Source: Triplophysa rosa
Lineage: Eukaryota > Chordata > Actinopteri > Cypriniformes > Nemacheilidae
Assembly: GCF_024868665.1 (NCBI RefSeq)
Contig: NC_079900.1
Location: 3,950,460-4,014,459, forward strand
Length of the DNA stretch: 64,000 nucleotides
Reading direction: 5' to 3'
In this document: positions 1 through 27,200 of the stretch, one piece after another
How positions within the stretch are numbered: position 1 is the stretch's first letter
How the letters are laid out: each line of letters opens with the position of its first letter
The notes under the pieces: generated by a model
The model's database searches: none
Told to the model about the DNA's origin: nothing
Seen by the model: the letters and a program-made list of their open reading frames with translations, nothing else
Translations under genes and position numbers: made by a program

Positions 1-236
1 TCCAATTAATTGCGATTAATTGCATATATATATATTTATATTAGAGAAAAATATAAAAATAATAAACATGTATATATCATTTAAATAATATGTATATAAA
101 AAATACATACAAATATTTCCTAAATATATGTGTATGTGTTCAAAGTACAAAATTATTAGGCACAGTACAGAGACATTATGTAAACACAAACATTTATTCT
201 GGGTGCAATTAATCGTAATTAATTGTTTGACAGCCC
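1..236. mobile_element. Right end of a small hAT-like inverted-repeat element
   Basis: AT-rich sequence ending in a terminal motif that reads as repeated ATTAA/TTAAT followed by TTGTTTGACAGCCCTA. The same terminus closes the complete element at 26009-26355, so this is a copy whose left end lies before the window. Coding potential is nil. Confidence 0.6.
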
Positions 237-415
237 TAAAATAAATGAAATAAGAATTAAATCAAGAAATCAATAAAAATTACACTCTGGGCTACACACT
301 GCTGCTTCAAAATCATTGACAAAGAAACCCGTCTGAAAAATCACAGATCTCTTTAATATCTCAGTTATTTCGAGACTTTAATGAGAATAAATGGAGAGCA
401 AATAGTAAATATGCT

Positions 416-741
416 TAAAGGGTACAGTCCACCCAAAAATGAAAATTCTGTCATCATTTACTCACCCTCAGATTGTTCCAAACCTGTATACATTTCTTTG
501 TTCTGCCTAACACAAAGGAAGATATTTGGAAGAATGTCAGTAGCCAAACAGATCTCATCCCCCATTTACTGCCATAGTAGGGAAAATAAATACTATGGGA
601 GTCAATGGGGGATGAGATCTGTTTGGTTACTGACATTCTTCCAAATATTCCCTTTGTGTCAGCAGAACAAAAAAAAATGCACAGCTTTGGAACAATCTTA
701 GGGTGAGTAAATGATGACAGAATTTTCATTTTTGGGTGATC
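416..741. mobile_element. Fold-back non-autonomous DNA element
   Basis: The two halves are near-perfect reverse complements: the left arm begins AAAGGGTACAGTCCACCC and contains ATTCTGTCATCATTTACTCA, and the right arm returns the complement, ending near TTTTTGGGTGATCA. The centre carries CCATAGTAGG and CTATGGGAGTCAATGGGGG. It resembles the Angel-type miniature fold-back elements of cyprinids, though the family name is not verified. Many further copies lie in this window. Open frames here are by-products. Confidence 0.7.
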
Positions 742-1788
742 AGCGTCTCATATCTATACATATCTTACAAATGTCTCCATTAGAGAAGAGATCTCAAGAA
801 TGTCTCAAACTGAGCTCATATTTGTCAAGTCTGCAATCAAAAGTCAATATTATTGAAGATCTCATGAACTCAAACATTTCTCATCAGATTTACACAAATC
901 CTGATGATTTTACCTTTACATTTATGCTACAGCTCTTAATGTATTTTAACAACCTTCTCCTTCGTTTAAACAATTTTAAGAGAAACATGTAATCTGAATG
1001 AAACGCTACTAAAAACTCAACATCAATTCTCCTGAGCTATAAAAGAGAAACCTCTGAGCAATATCATTGTCCTCTAGGAAAGCTGTGCCATGTGTTGTAA
1101 TCTACTGTAACAGGTCTAATGAAACAAAACCTCTCACACAACATCAACAGGTGACTGTAGTACACAGGCCATGCCGCAGTACTCTTTAAATTACGAACTC
1201 TATGATAAACAGTATAAAAATGTATGAATTTACAGCAACGACTACTGAAACCGGCTCATAAACTACTGGATGCATTTGTGATAAAGTGTAATTATTTTTG
1301 TGAAAATGCATTCAAATTGACTGATTTCTGATGTTAATGTAAATAGGTTTACAGTATGGTTACTTCTCGACTCATTTTGTGAAGAACAGAAACGTTTAGT
1401 GAGAGTCATCGCATGCCGCCCACATGCCTCTCAATGTGATGGACGCTCTCAGCGTGTGAATTTAGAAAGCGTGGGTGGAATCATCATGCACATGTGTGTA
1501 AGTAAACTGCCAACACACACATGTAAGCCATCAGATTTCAACAAATGTCCCCATGGGATTGATAAAACACATCCCTTTCTTTCTATTACAGACGTTTTAT
1601 TGCTGAAACTGACACATAAGTGTTAAAAATGTCTTTTTTACCCTTTGCATTAATTTAAGCATAAATTGTCTATATTTATTATTTGTTATTTGATTTGCAC
1701 AATTCTTGGGAAACCAACTGCGTTAAACCGGCAATTTCACGTTACTTAAAAGCCAGAGAAAGAGGATAATTTGTGCTCTGTCTCTCAC
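742..1788. other. nherf2 intron, nothing recognised
   Basis: AT-rich intronic sequence between the fold-back element and the PDZ2 exon. I searched the minus strand for the continuation of PDZ2 and did not find it, so the remaining nherf2 exons should lie left of the window. Confidence 0.5.
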
Positions 1789-15942
<14,154 letters not shown>

Positions 15943-16400
15943 TGTGTTCCTCCGTTTGCCTTCACATCCAAACTTATAATCGAGCCCAAGTCTTGTTTTT
16001 CCCGAATAATGTAAACTTATGGAAAACGCATCAGCTGCAAAGGTTTAAGCATCGCTCTCTTTCATATACAGGACCGCTTTTTGTTTTGCAATAATGTATA
16101 CTAGATGTGCAAGTAAACATCCACATTAGACAAAAAGTGGAGAAAAAAAAATCGATTATAGTCCAAGAGGTTGAAAGAAAAACGCGAAAGCAATGCAAAG
16201 CTCACGGTTTGAACTGCCTGTGGATATTCAGAGAGGTATCCAAAAGTCCTGTAGAAAACATCGCGCCCACGGATGGAGAAAAGCAACTGGTGCTGCTGTC
16301 CAGCGAACAGCTGACTGAACTGCGCGTGCCGTCACCGTGTAATAAGACCGCCCACGAGACGACGCGCAACCCGCGCGGAGAAAAGTAACGGAGCGCGCGA
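15943..16400 (-). promoter_or_regulatory. Probable nherf2 promoter / 5' UTR, CpG-rich
   Basis: CpG density rises upstream of the start codon, notably at 16255-16405 (GACGACGCGCAACCCGCGCG and GGAGCGCGCGATG). No TATA box or initiator was pinned down, so the transcription start is not located. Confidence 0.45.
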
Positions 16401-17168
16401 TGCATTCAGCGCTAAACATGTAACTAGAGAGTGAATGTATTGCTTTCATGACAATTACATGCGAATCTATAGATTACAGACGAAGAAAGAGTGAATTTAT
16501 AGCGTAGTGTATGGCAATAAGCTGCATTGCTTATGACAAGAATACATGTTTATAAATATACGGTTTAACTTCTGTAGGCCTACGTGATGTGGCCGGAGAA
16601 GAGAAAGCATTTGACGTCTCACGTGCAACTTCGCAAAAACCGATCAATAAATCATGTGAATTTGAGAACATCGCAGGTCAAAGAGAGATGAAGAGAGCAA
16701 GCACGCGCATTGGGGGCAAACGTAGGCAGTAAATAATCCCCCTGGTGGCCAGTAAGGGAACTGCACACGAGCGCAACATTGACTATATAAACCATACGAT
16801 TTCTAATGGAAACAAACCACTACAAACCAACGGAACTGTTTACCATTACAAACTGTAACGCACTTTCTAGTAGAAATTTACAGAGACCGTTAGATTCAGT
16901 TGAAAGCAAGGCAATTACCACTATAACCACACTCCTGCAGTGGTTTACTGCATAAAGCCTGTGTTTTTCAATCATACAACGATAAATGTATAAAACATGC
17001 TACACTTCATTTTAGTTATCTCAATAGTAAAGTTAATCCACATGTGTAAAATCTTACCTCTTAACAGGTACATCAAACGAAAGATGCGAAGGGCCTTCGT
17101 AAAAATGACCTGAAGGGCAGATTTGGCTGTATACATTATATACCGTATATAAGAAGGCAAAGGCTTGA
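16401..17168. other. Intergenic sequence upstream of nherf2
   Basis: AT-rich intergenic DNA with no recognised gene or complete repeat. Confidence 0.4.
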
Positions 17169-17415
17169 TGTGAAGGATCAACCAAAAATATGAATTATGT
17201 CATCATACACATGTCATTCAAAATCTGTATGACTCTTTCTTCTGTAGAACACAAAGGAAGATATTTTGAGAAATGTCTCAGTGGTTTTGTGTTCATGCAG
17301 TGGAAGTCAATGGGGTTCAGTGTTGTTTGGTTAACCACATTCTTCAAAATATCTTTTTTTGTGTTCTGTTGAAAGGAAGTCATGCAGGTTTGAAATGACA
17401 TGAGGGTGAATAAAT
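17169..17415. mobile_element. Fold-back element copy
   Basis: Left arm with GTCATTCAAAATCTGTATGA and GAACACAAAGGAAGATATTT. Right arm with AAAATATCTTTTTTTGTGTT and TTTGAAATGACATGAGGGTG. The centre has AGTGGAAGTCAATGGGG. The arms are inverted copies. Confidence 0.65.
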
Positions 17416-18120
17416 AGCTTATAACTTTACAGAGGATATATATCCTAACATGGAAAATTTTCCCTTTTACTTTTATAGGAGTTGGTTTACCATTATGTCA
17501 AAGTTTTACGCTATCCCTAGTTTTAGTAAGTGGATGGTAACACACAATGGAACTCAGTGCTGTTACATGAGTCTCTGAATGAGCAGCAGGGGCCAGTGTC
17601 GGCCCCAAATGGGTTATGGGTACGTGCTGAACTGTAGTCCTTCAAAGAGCAATATGAGGTGTGGAACAGAATGAGGCCATCATCGGTTACTTACACTCTG
17701 ACTGCCTGCTGTTGAACAGGAAGAGACAGATTACCGAACACTACACAGAGCTCATGTCGCCTCGGGCAGAACATGACAGATGTGAACAGTTTAGAGAATG
17801 TGTGTTACCACAGCTATGCTGAAACAAATGAAACATCGAAGATTCCTACATTTTCACGAGTCCAATATGTTTAGCCTTAGTTTTGAGGTGTGATGTCTTG
17901 TTATAGTATAGTTCACCTAAAAATTAAAAGACATTTGCTTTCCTTTAGACACGGATTCTGTGGGACAAAACAAAAAATGTGAAAAACAAAAATCACTGAA
18001 AATCTGGCTTACTGAAACCCTCAGATATGAATTGCACAAATGCACAAAAAAAGTCAAACCATCAATGATTTCAAATGCCACTGGTTTTCATGTGGACAGA
18101 ATTTTACGTTTTTAATCACT
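17416..18120. other. Intergenic sequence, nothing recognised
   Basis: No coding exon, RNA gene or complete mobile element was identified between the fold-back element and the possible sun1 3' end. Confidence 0.35.
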
Positions 18121-18139
18121 CATTTACTGTACTTGAGTC

Positions 18140-19439
18140 TTTAATTAAAGCTTCAATAAGAAATCATGGAAATGTCCTTAAAATTAAAATTCTTTACTGA
18201 TACAACGAAGAGTACTGCAGCCGAAAAACAGAACTAAAAATATAAACAGACCAATATGCATCGAAAAGCATTTTACAAAAACACACAGGCAGCACAAAGT
18301 CCTATTTCTGAACGAAATCTCTGCAAAATAAATAGTCATGAACAAAATGAAAAGTATTTTACAAACGGCCGCCTTCCGATCGAGAGCACTGACTAAAAGC
18401 GGTTCCATAAATGAACCTTTGACTCTTTAACATACCCAATGAATTACATAGGACTCGTGCGACAAACTTTTTCTTTATGAAGACATAACAGTGCATCCTC
18501 TACCGAAACTAAAATGTCGAACACAGACACTATTAAAAAGAACAAAATAATATTGACGGGGTGGGGCGCACCCCTTTATGCAAAATCAACACTGATAGAA
18601 GTCGATTAAAAAAGACTTGTTACAATAAGTTACATTCCTGCAGGTTATCATGACTGTGATATGACTATTGACGGCTCCAGTTTTGCTTAAACTTTCTTTT
18701 ACATCCAGACACCATCTGTATGCACAAATCGGTGTCTTGAACAATTTATGGTTGTTAAGAGTTTCTACAATGTGAAAAAAATCTAGTGCTTGTTTGGGTG
18801 ATCTCATGAAAACAGGTCTGGGTCCAATTTTGAACTCATTTCCATGAAAAAAAGACTTCGTTTTTGCAATTTGCATTATGCTCCAAGGAGAATGTGTCAA
18901 TATCTTTACTGTTATACAGTATTATCCACACGGTTTAATAAAAACGTACTCTTCCTTACACAATTCCATTTCAGTTTTGAACTAAAGCGTGAGCTGATGT
19001 TGACACGTTTCATGAGATTTAGTGGTTAAAAGGAACAACAGCCCGTCCCATAGCGGATCAGTGTCCTTGCAGACTAATCAAAGCGGCAGTGATGAGTGGA
19101 CGAGCTTAAACTTCAGCTTAGAGACTTACGTGAGAATTCAACGTCTCTGAAAACAAAATATACACAGAATGAGAAGCATGTTCGTCTGAAGGCACAAATA
19201 CATCTACGGGTGAGAGCCTATGAGAGCGGGAGCAAACGTATCTACTTGACAGATCAGTGCAAGAACGGGGAAATGAGTGCATTTGTGAAAATCCTTATCT
19301 TCAATTCCTGCTGCGCTCCGTTTGTAACTCCATCATTCGTATTAAAGTCTTAAAAACGTCAGTCTCTTTCGTGCTGCTTCACAGTCCAAGCGTGTGTCTA
19401 TGTACATAAAGGGATCGAGTAATGTACAGCGGGGTGGGA
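18140..19439 (-). other. sun1: Probable sun1 3' UTR
   Basis: The sequence downstream of the sun1 stop codon is AT-rich and lacks convincing coding frames. Minus-strand ATTAAA hexamers occur at 18140-18145 and near 18932. Neither is the canonical AATAAA, so the exact 3' end is uncertain. Confidence 0.35.
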
Positions 19440-21232
19440 TTATTGAGCGTGCGGGCGGCCGTGAACTCTGAAGCGGTACAGGCAGGTGTACTCCGGGTGA
19501 CCCCAGTTTGACAGCACTCGCATCTCAATGATCTGAAAAGCCTTGTCATTGTTTTCCTGGAAGAAAGAAAACATGAACATGGTCAGTATATTGAAAAACA
19601 TTAAAGTAGTGATCCTAAGGGAAGTCGGGTCAGCATATTTGTACAATATTTTGGTTTTAATATGATTAGGTCATCAAAATATGAGGGTGTAGGGTACGTC
19701 GTAAAGTTTTATTCTTTGCATACAAAAACAAAGCTCACTGAAAAATAAAGCACATTGACTACATGTAATCAGTTAACAAGACTTTGTTATTTTGTACTAA
19801 AACTATTTTGTACTAAAACTTCAAAATTCTTCTGAAAGATGAGCTTCAGTGTGCACTCCAAACACAACTACATTTTTTAAAATGTTCAATAAATGAAAGT
19901 CTCTTGAATAAAAGCAGAAAACATTGATTTTCCAAAGTTGGACTTCGCTTTTGGCTATTACTTTGTAATATCGTCGCCGTCCTTCCGAAACCTTGAATGT
20001 CCAAATTAGCTGTTGTTAAAGTTGACAAGCACTTTTGAATACTTTTTATTGGTTAGATATTTGCAGAACCCAGTGACGAACATAAAGGGAGACAAACAAT
20101 AATAATGATTTATGGCAAAAAATAAGGTTTCAGAAAAACAGCAGCGATATTTAATTGAAATATTGAAAGTTACAATCAAACCATTGTCAAACCAAGGCAG
20201 TAGGTGTACTTTGATTTTAGATGATTATGGTAAAAAATCATTTTAACTGAGCAAGTACAATAGTAATACAGTATAGTACTACATTAAAATCAGAACTTTT
20301 AAATGTGACAAAAGAATCTTATAGTTTGTATAGTTCAGTTAAAATACTGAATAGCACTGAATACACTAAAATGACTGCATTTAAACTCGCATTACTGCAG
20401 TGATTAACACACAATTTTGAATCATTTCATCATGTAGGCGCTGTATATTACCATAACAGGGAAGATTTGTAGGGAATCTCCATCGTCCTGGTAAGTGTAG
20501 TCACCTAACAGTTTGGCCTCTTCCTGGTACTCATCATCCAAACCCTGCAGAGACACATGACCTCACTCACCACACTGCAAAAATGTTTTAACCACCAACC
20601 CACGTGCCAAAATATGACGGCTTCAGGGTATTCCGTCACTTATCTCGATGCAAATCTAACTTGTGAGCGCTCAGTCTTACATAGACGGTGAATCGTCGCG
20701 GTGCGCTGCTGATGTTGCCGGACGGAGAGAGAGATTTGGGGATGTGTTCCAGACAGAAGGATGTAGGGAGCACTTTCAAAGACAGCCTGATCACCAGGTA
20801 ACCATGAGAGCCTTTAAATGCCCAGCAGTTGCCTGGGTACATGTCCGGCTATAAGGCAGACAAAAAAAACCAAACACATGTTAACATTTGATTTTGAAAA
20901 TTGAATTAGAATTTTGTTGAGATATTTCACATGTGCCCTACCTGAATGACAACACGTGGAGACTGAGAGAAGTACCAAAGCGGAAGTCCAAAGAGGCTCA
21001 TGAGAGCAGTTTTTGTCTCGTATGTTTCTGAACAGCGTGTGCTGAGGATACTGCCACCTGCACGCACAGACTCGGGTCAGAACGACTTTAAAGGATCAGT
21101 GATGTTCTCTGTGTATGCGTGTGTGTGTGTTCGGAAGATGTGCTCACCTCCAGACTCAAGAGCGTAGTCCACCTGTCCCGTGCGGTCCTCGGAGTATAAC
21201 TTCAAAGCACGCTGGACGATCAGCTGGACTTG
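19440..21232 (-). CDS. sun1: sun1 exons encoding the SUN domain
   Basis: Five exons: 21232-21148, 21057-20942, 20848-20681, 20544-20452, 19556-19440 (stop TAA at 19442-19440). They encode the trimeric KASH-binding beta-sandwich. Visible landmarks are ALESGGGSILSTRCSETYE, LFGLPLWYFSQSPRVVIQ, MYPGNCWAFKGSHGYLV, LEHIPKSLSPSGNISSAP and the closing NWGHPEYTCLYRFRVHG. Cys833 (in TRCSETY) corresponds to the cysteine that in SUN2 forms a disulfide with KASH peptides. Cys871 and Cys975 correspond to the intramolecular pair. All key cysteines are present, so the domain looks functional. Confidence 0.95.
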
Positions 21233-24200
21233 CTAAGATTAAAGGAGAAGTACAGGCATAGATTTGAAAGGGGGCGTATTCAACACTTTTATAGCATTCA
21301 CACGTGTGCTATATGCTAATGTGCTCATGGTTCTCACATCAGTACCAAAATGATTCATACGGTCTTCAATTTTGTTTTTCCAAATGTAAGAAAGCTTACT
21401 AATAAAATGTATATTACTTTAGCGTTTTGAAGATGATGAAGAATCATAATCCATGTTTAAATGACATGAAGTTATAGTAGCTGTGATAAGTCTATTTTGA
21501 CTAAGCGAGGTGAAGACAAGTCCCTGCACCTCTTCTGATATCCCAGCAGCCCTGGCGGTCTGGACGATGGTTTGAGTGACCGTTTCCTCTGTGGACTGCT
21601 GCGGTTTGATCTCTTGAAGCTGTAGGGACACATTTCCCAGAATGCTGCGCTCCAGCATGGTTAGCGTCGCGGTGAGGTCGGACGAGCGCATGTATTGCGA
21701 AGCCAGCCACGGCAGGAGAGGTTCGGGGATTTCCACTTCTCCTCTGTTATGACCGTAGAGCAGAGCGTACAGCTGCTCTCTCACCTGCGCAGACACCTGG
21801 ATAAGACAAATGAAAATATGTACATTTAAAGGTGAAGATGACATAAAAAGCACCTCTGTATGATGATACTCACCGTTTCGTGTATGGTATCCAGCCGATC
21901 ACATTTCCCTTGACATCCCATAACCCCTTGCAGGTCTCCTCTGATGCGCCCGAGTTCTGCTTCCAGCCTCTGAACCTCCAGGAGCAGAGCATCATGCTTC
22001 TCCTGAGATACACCGACACTACAGACGGACCACAGCATTAACACGGAGACGGCGAACATTCAGACATGCGTTACAGTAATATGTGTGGCATCTCTACCTG
22101 ACGGGAGCCGGTGCTGGAGACTCGTGTTTAACATGGATTTCCTGTGATACAAGATAAACGCATTCGATTATTACGGCAGGTTACAAGAATGAAGAGAACA
22201 ATGTTTCTTGATAAATCATAAGCGTGGGTTTTACCGTAGTTCTGGTGTTCAGGTTCTGGAGGAGGAGTTCGAGCTCCGCCAGTCGAGCCTCTAGATTTGT
22301 CTGATGCTGAACATGCTGCTCCTCAGTCTGAACAAATAAAAATAAGAAAACAAACATGTTTGAATATAAATACAGGCATTAAACACAAATAAATAAGACT
22401 TAAATTTATAAAAACTAAAAATATTGAAGAAAAAATAGATTTACTAATTCTTATTGGCTAGTCAAATTTGGTCAATGCAAAAGCTAAAAAAATGAACAAA
22501 ATAAATTATGGAACCCCCCCAAAAATCGTAATAATTGATTTCATCTCACTGATCGACTTGCCTTGTAACTTAAATAAAATTGATTTATGAACTAAACATC
22601 TAAATGACGTAGGTAATCTCACTAATTGACTGATTCTCAAAAATAAAACTACATTTAATAATAAAAACTAATATACAAACGAATATAAAAGAAAAACCCT
22701 TTCAAAATAAAAAAAATAATGAAAGCTAAAAAAAATTAGGAAAAAATCTAGATAAACTAAACAATTTGATTTGATTTGCTCTTAAATACACAAAGTATAC
22801 AATCTCACTAACTGGCTAGTCAACCATCACAAACCATCTCTAAAACATATAATTCTACAATCCATTGTTTTAATTTAGATCCTAAATTGATCTTATTGCT
22901 GAACTATTGTTGATTTGCCTACAATATCTGCAAAGTTCTGTGAATATCTGACGCTTCTGTTCATTTAGTCACTTTGGACTTTGTGTGACTGAGCGTTTAG
23001 ACCTCAGAAGGACGAACGGTCTCACCTGTGCTCTGCTGGAAGCATCTCTGTCCATCTCTCCCTTGATCTCAGTGAATTTGGGTTCAAACAGCTGTGAGAC
23101 CCACAGTCTGAGATGATCTCTGTCTGTCTGTGTGTTTATCTGTTCATGTAACGCCTGAACCAAACCAACAGTCTCCTGATGCTGCTGCTGAGCCTTCAGC
23201 TCCCCCTGCTGGATGTTCTCCCACAGTGCCACCACACGCTGCTCCAGTAGAACCAAACGCTTGCTGGTAATGGAGTCTGACACAGGCTGCAAAAGAATAA
23301 CAACATTTGTAAGGCTGTGCAGTATGATGTTACTTTTAAACTATGATGCGAGATGCAAATTTAAATACTGTAGGACATTTATGTTATGTTCAGCAGATTG
23401 CTACAGGGTAATTATCAATAACCAAAACTATTAAACATTTCTGATAATTCAATAAAACATTTTGAAAAAACTAAATGAAAATTAGAAATACTCCCTAAGT
23501 AAAGTTAGGCACAAAAATGATTAACCAAAGATAAATAAACTTAAAAATAAAAAGAAATTAAGCTTAAATAACGATATAAAAAATAATAAAATAACAAAAG
23601 CACCTAACAAAAAATGTATTGAAATTATTGTGAAATTTAAGAATATCAAAATAAAAGCTAAAAAAAACACCAAAATGACTGGACTGCACAATTAAAAAAA
23701 AAGAAATCTTTGCAAGAGTTACTTTTTTTTCGTTGAAAAGCGATAAATCTGAATCCATCCATGTGAAGTAAAATCAATATCTGCCGTATCTACTTTGGTT
23801 GCCATAGTAACAACTTCAGTAGGATACCAAGATACCACTTCTTCTCCGAAAACTAAGAGTAGGTGTCATTATGTAAAAAGCTGGAAATCACGTACACCAC
23901 AGCGCATGAAATGTGGCTTGGATGGGAATTCAGAGAATTGCTGTTTAGACCACAAAAACTGAACTAATCTGAATCAGATGTGTGAATGCTTCAGCGTAAA
24001 CAAAGCCCGAGAATTTTGAATCAAAGCTGAGTGAATAAGGTCTCGTTCTTCACCCGTGAGGTGACTTCGGGTGGCACGTGATGTTCCTCCACCAGCGCCT
24101 TCGATGTGAAAGCAGGAAGTGCAGGTAAAGAGGGTAATGAGGGGAGAGACGGGAGGGCAGGAAGTGATGCGAAAGAGGGCACCAGAGTCTTCCACTCTGT

Positions 24201-27200
24201 GAGGTTTACAGCAGGAAGGCAGGTCAGGAAACTGGCCGGACCGAGATACCACAATCCTGCAAAACAAAACAAAAATCCATGAGCTGAGCTAATGTGTTTG
24301 CAAAATGAGAAGGCATTTTTGGGGTAAAGATATTCACTAGAATTTAAAAATATCTTCGCAAGACCCTTTTTAAGACCACTCAAGAGTTTATTCAAGTTAA
24401 GCAGGAGAAGAGAAAAGAAAGAGAGATAATGAGCTCGCTTGTGCATTTTTGCTTATGTGTTAAAGTAATGAACAGATTTAGCAAAACCACATGAGTTGGA
24501 TTACAGATTATCGCATAAGTGTGGTTGTTTATCAGTGCCGCTTCTCAGAGAAATGTTCTGGGTTCAGCACAAGTAAAAATCGATGGGCACCATATGTGGC
24601 TCTCGTGTTTACTACCGAAATGTTAAGAAAACAAAATGTTGATGTAAACAATGTTATAAGAGTTGTACCTTTTCAAATGTGTAATTTAACATGTATTCCA
24701 GTGCAATACCTCGACTTCCAATGTAAGATTAACTAGAATATATATGATTTCTGTCTGCTGAGGGAGATGTTTTTTTTGCAATAAATCGACAGCTTAAAGG
24801 GGTGATATGACACGGCTAAAACAAATATTATCATCTGTTTTAGATGTAATGCAATGTGTAAACACAATTTAAGGTTAAAAAACGCTGTATTTTCCATATA
24901 CCGTGCATGTTTGCTCCGCCTCTCTGAAACGCGCAGATTTTTAACAAAGCTCATGGCTCTGAAAAGCGAGGTGTGCTATGATTGGCCAGTTAACCAGTGC
25001 GTAGTGATTGGTCAAATACTGTAAGCGTGTGACGGAATTGTAACGCCTCTTACCATATTTGGAACATCAGGTCCCAAAGCAATTGTACTGACAGGTACGC
25101 CCACATTACTTGCATATACATTTGGGCGGTCTTAGTCAAATCATACCAGGAACTGATGTAGATTTGTGGGGGTGTGGTTACACGAGGCGTTTCAGGCAGC
25201 TCTGGGTGAGCATTCTCTTTTAGACAGAATGCATCTTTTGTTCCCACACTTTAATTTTTGCAATTTTACGTGTCTAATACATGCATTGGCAACTTATAAC
25301 ACACCAAAGACACGTATTCGCACCATATGACCCCTTTAAAGGCAAAATCTAACACCAGTTATATATATATAAAAAAAAAACACTTACCAAACAGTAGCAG
25401 GAAGGGAAGCAGGAACAGAAGAAGCTTTAGTAGTTTGGGTAGACACCTGACAGACAAAAAAACATTCAAGAGAAAGAATTCGGACTTCAAATAAATCACA
25501 TTATACTGGCTAAAACACAACGGGACAAACAAGAATGTTTATAATATAACAATGCATATAAAGATGAAAGGTTTGAACTCTTACCTGGTGAGAATAAAGA
25601 CGTTCATAAAAGACATTAGAGTTACCAGCTGGTACCACCCTGTGCCCAACCACCAGAAGAGACCGCTCGCTGCTTTCCCTGCTCAAAACACACGTGTGAG
25701 AGACAAAGAGAAAGTTTGGTGAGAAGAAAAAAAACAGTGCTCAACTTTAGAAATGTTGTGTGAATGTTACCAGCTGAATATGGAAGACTAAAGGTGTCCA
25801 GAGAAATCAAATTATCAAACATTTTAATTTGGAAAAAGACATTTCTAGAAGTCACGCCACGTCAAAAGAGAAAAGAAAAAGTTGTGTTTGTTCAATTAGC
25901 CAAATTATTGTTGGATGTATAGGTTAAAAAAACTCGTCAAAGCTTAAAATGATGAATTAAATGTCTGTTCACTGTTTTTATATTATGTTTATACGAACAT
26001 GTTTTTATTAGGGCTGTCAAACGATTAATCGCGATTAATCGCATCCAGAATAAAAGTTTGTGCTTGCATAATATATGTCTGTGTACTGCGCATATTAACG
26101 TTGTGTTTATAATCACATACATGCATATATTTAAGAAAAATTTAAAATATAAAAATAAATAAACGTTTATATGTAATTTAAGTTATTGGTAAATATAAAT
26201 AATACATCTCAAAATTGTATTAAATATATATATACATTAATGTATACGTTTTTGTATTTACAAATACAAATTAATATGCACAATACACGGACACATATTT
26301 AAACAAACTTTTATTCTGGATGCGATTAATCGCGATTAATTGTTTGACGGCCCTAGTTTTTATTAATTGAATCAAATCTTTTTTTAGTGGCACATCTAGT
26401 CTTTCATACTAGTAAGATAGAAATGATTCACGGAAGAGAATCAGTAGTTCAGAGTCAAACACCGGAGAGGGATTTGAATCACCCGAGCTGAAAGTTCAGA
26501 AAGCAAAAGTGTTTGTGGACTGCTGGTTAAAATGATTCAGGAAGTGTGAAGCGTTTGAAAAGAATCATCAAATGTATCATGATCATGAGTCGGCCGACTC
26601 TCTGTGCATGTGGAGAAAGAGCATGAGGAAGAACAGAGCGTGAGAGAAGACAAACATGCTTCAGAAGAATAAACAATCTGAAGTATATCAACCTGGAGAC
26701 AACACTGCCAACCACAGAACGGACTTCATCGTACGAGCCACAAACGCAGCGGCTGAAGCCAAACCACTGCAAACCCTCAGCAGACCAGAACCTGAGTGTG
26801 AACCAGCACATACAAACCAACAATCCAGATTTATTACAATTCATTTTCAAATCGGAAAAAAGAGAACAAGGACAAGTTTATAAAAGCACAAATGTCTGTT
26901 TATCGGAGTGATAGAGTTATTTAACCTGTGTATGAAACAAGAGCCCACAGCGCAGCGCGAATGTGACGGGCGTAGAAATAATGTTGCTGCGCTTCTTCAT
27001 AAGCATCACCTGTGAATCAGCAGCGGTATCAGCATCATTTTAACCAGATACATATGCAGTGAAAACAAGTACATGGACACAAATACAGATTTGAGAAATA
27101 TCAAACAAGTGAAAACGGTTTTAAAATAAAGTCAAAATTAAGTCAACGATCAAGCGATTTCAACATTTTCACAACAGGCGAGGTGAAAGCATGTCTGCAA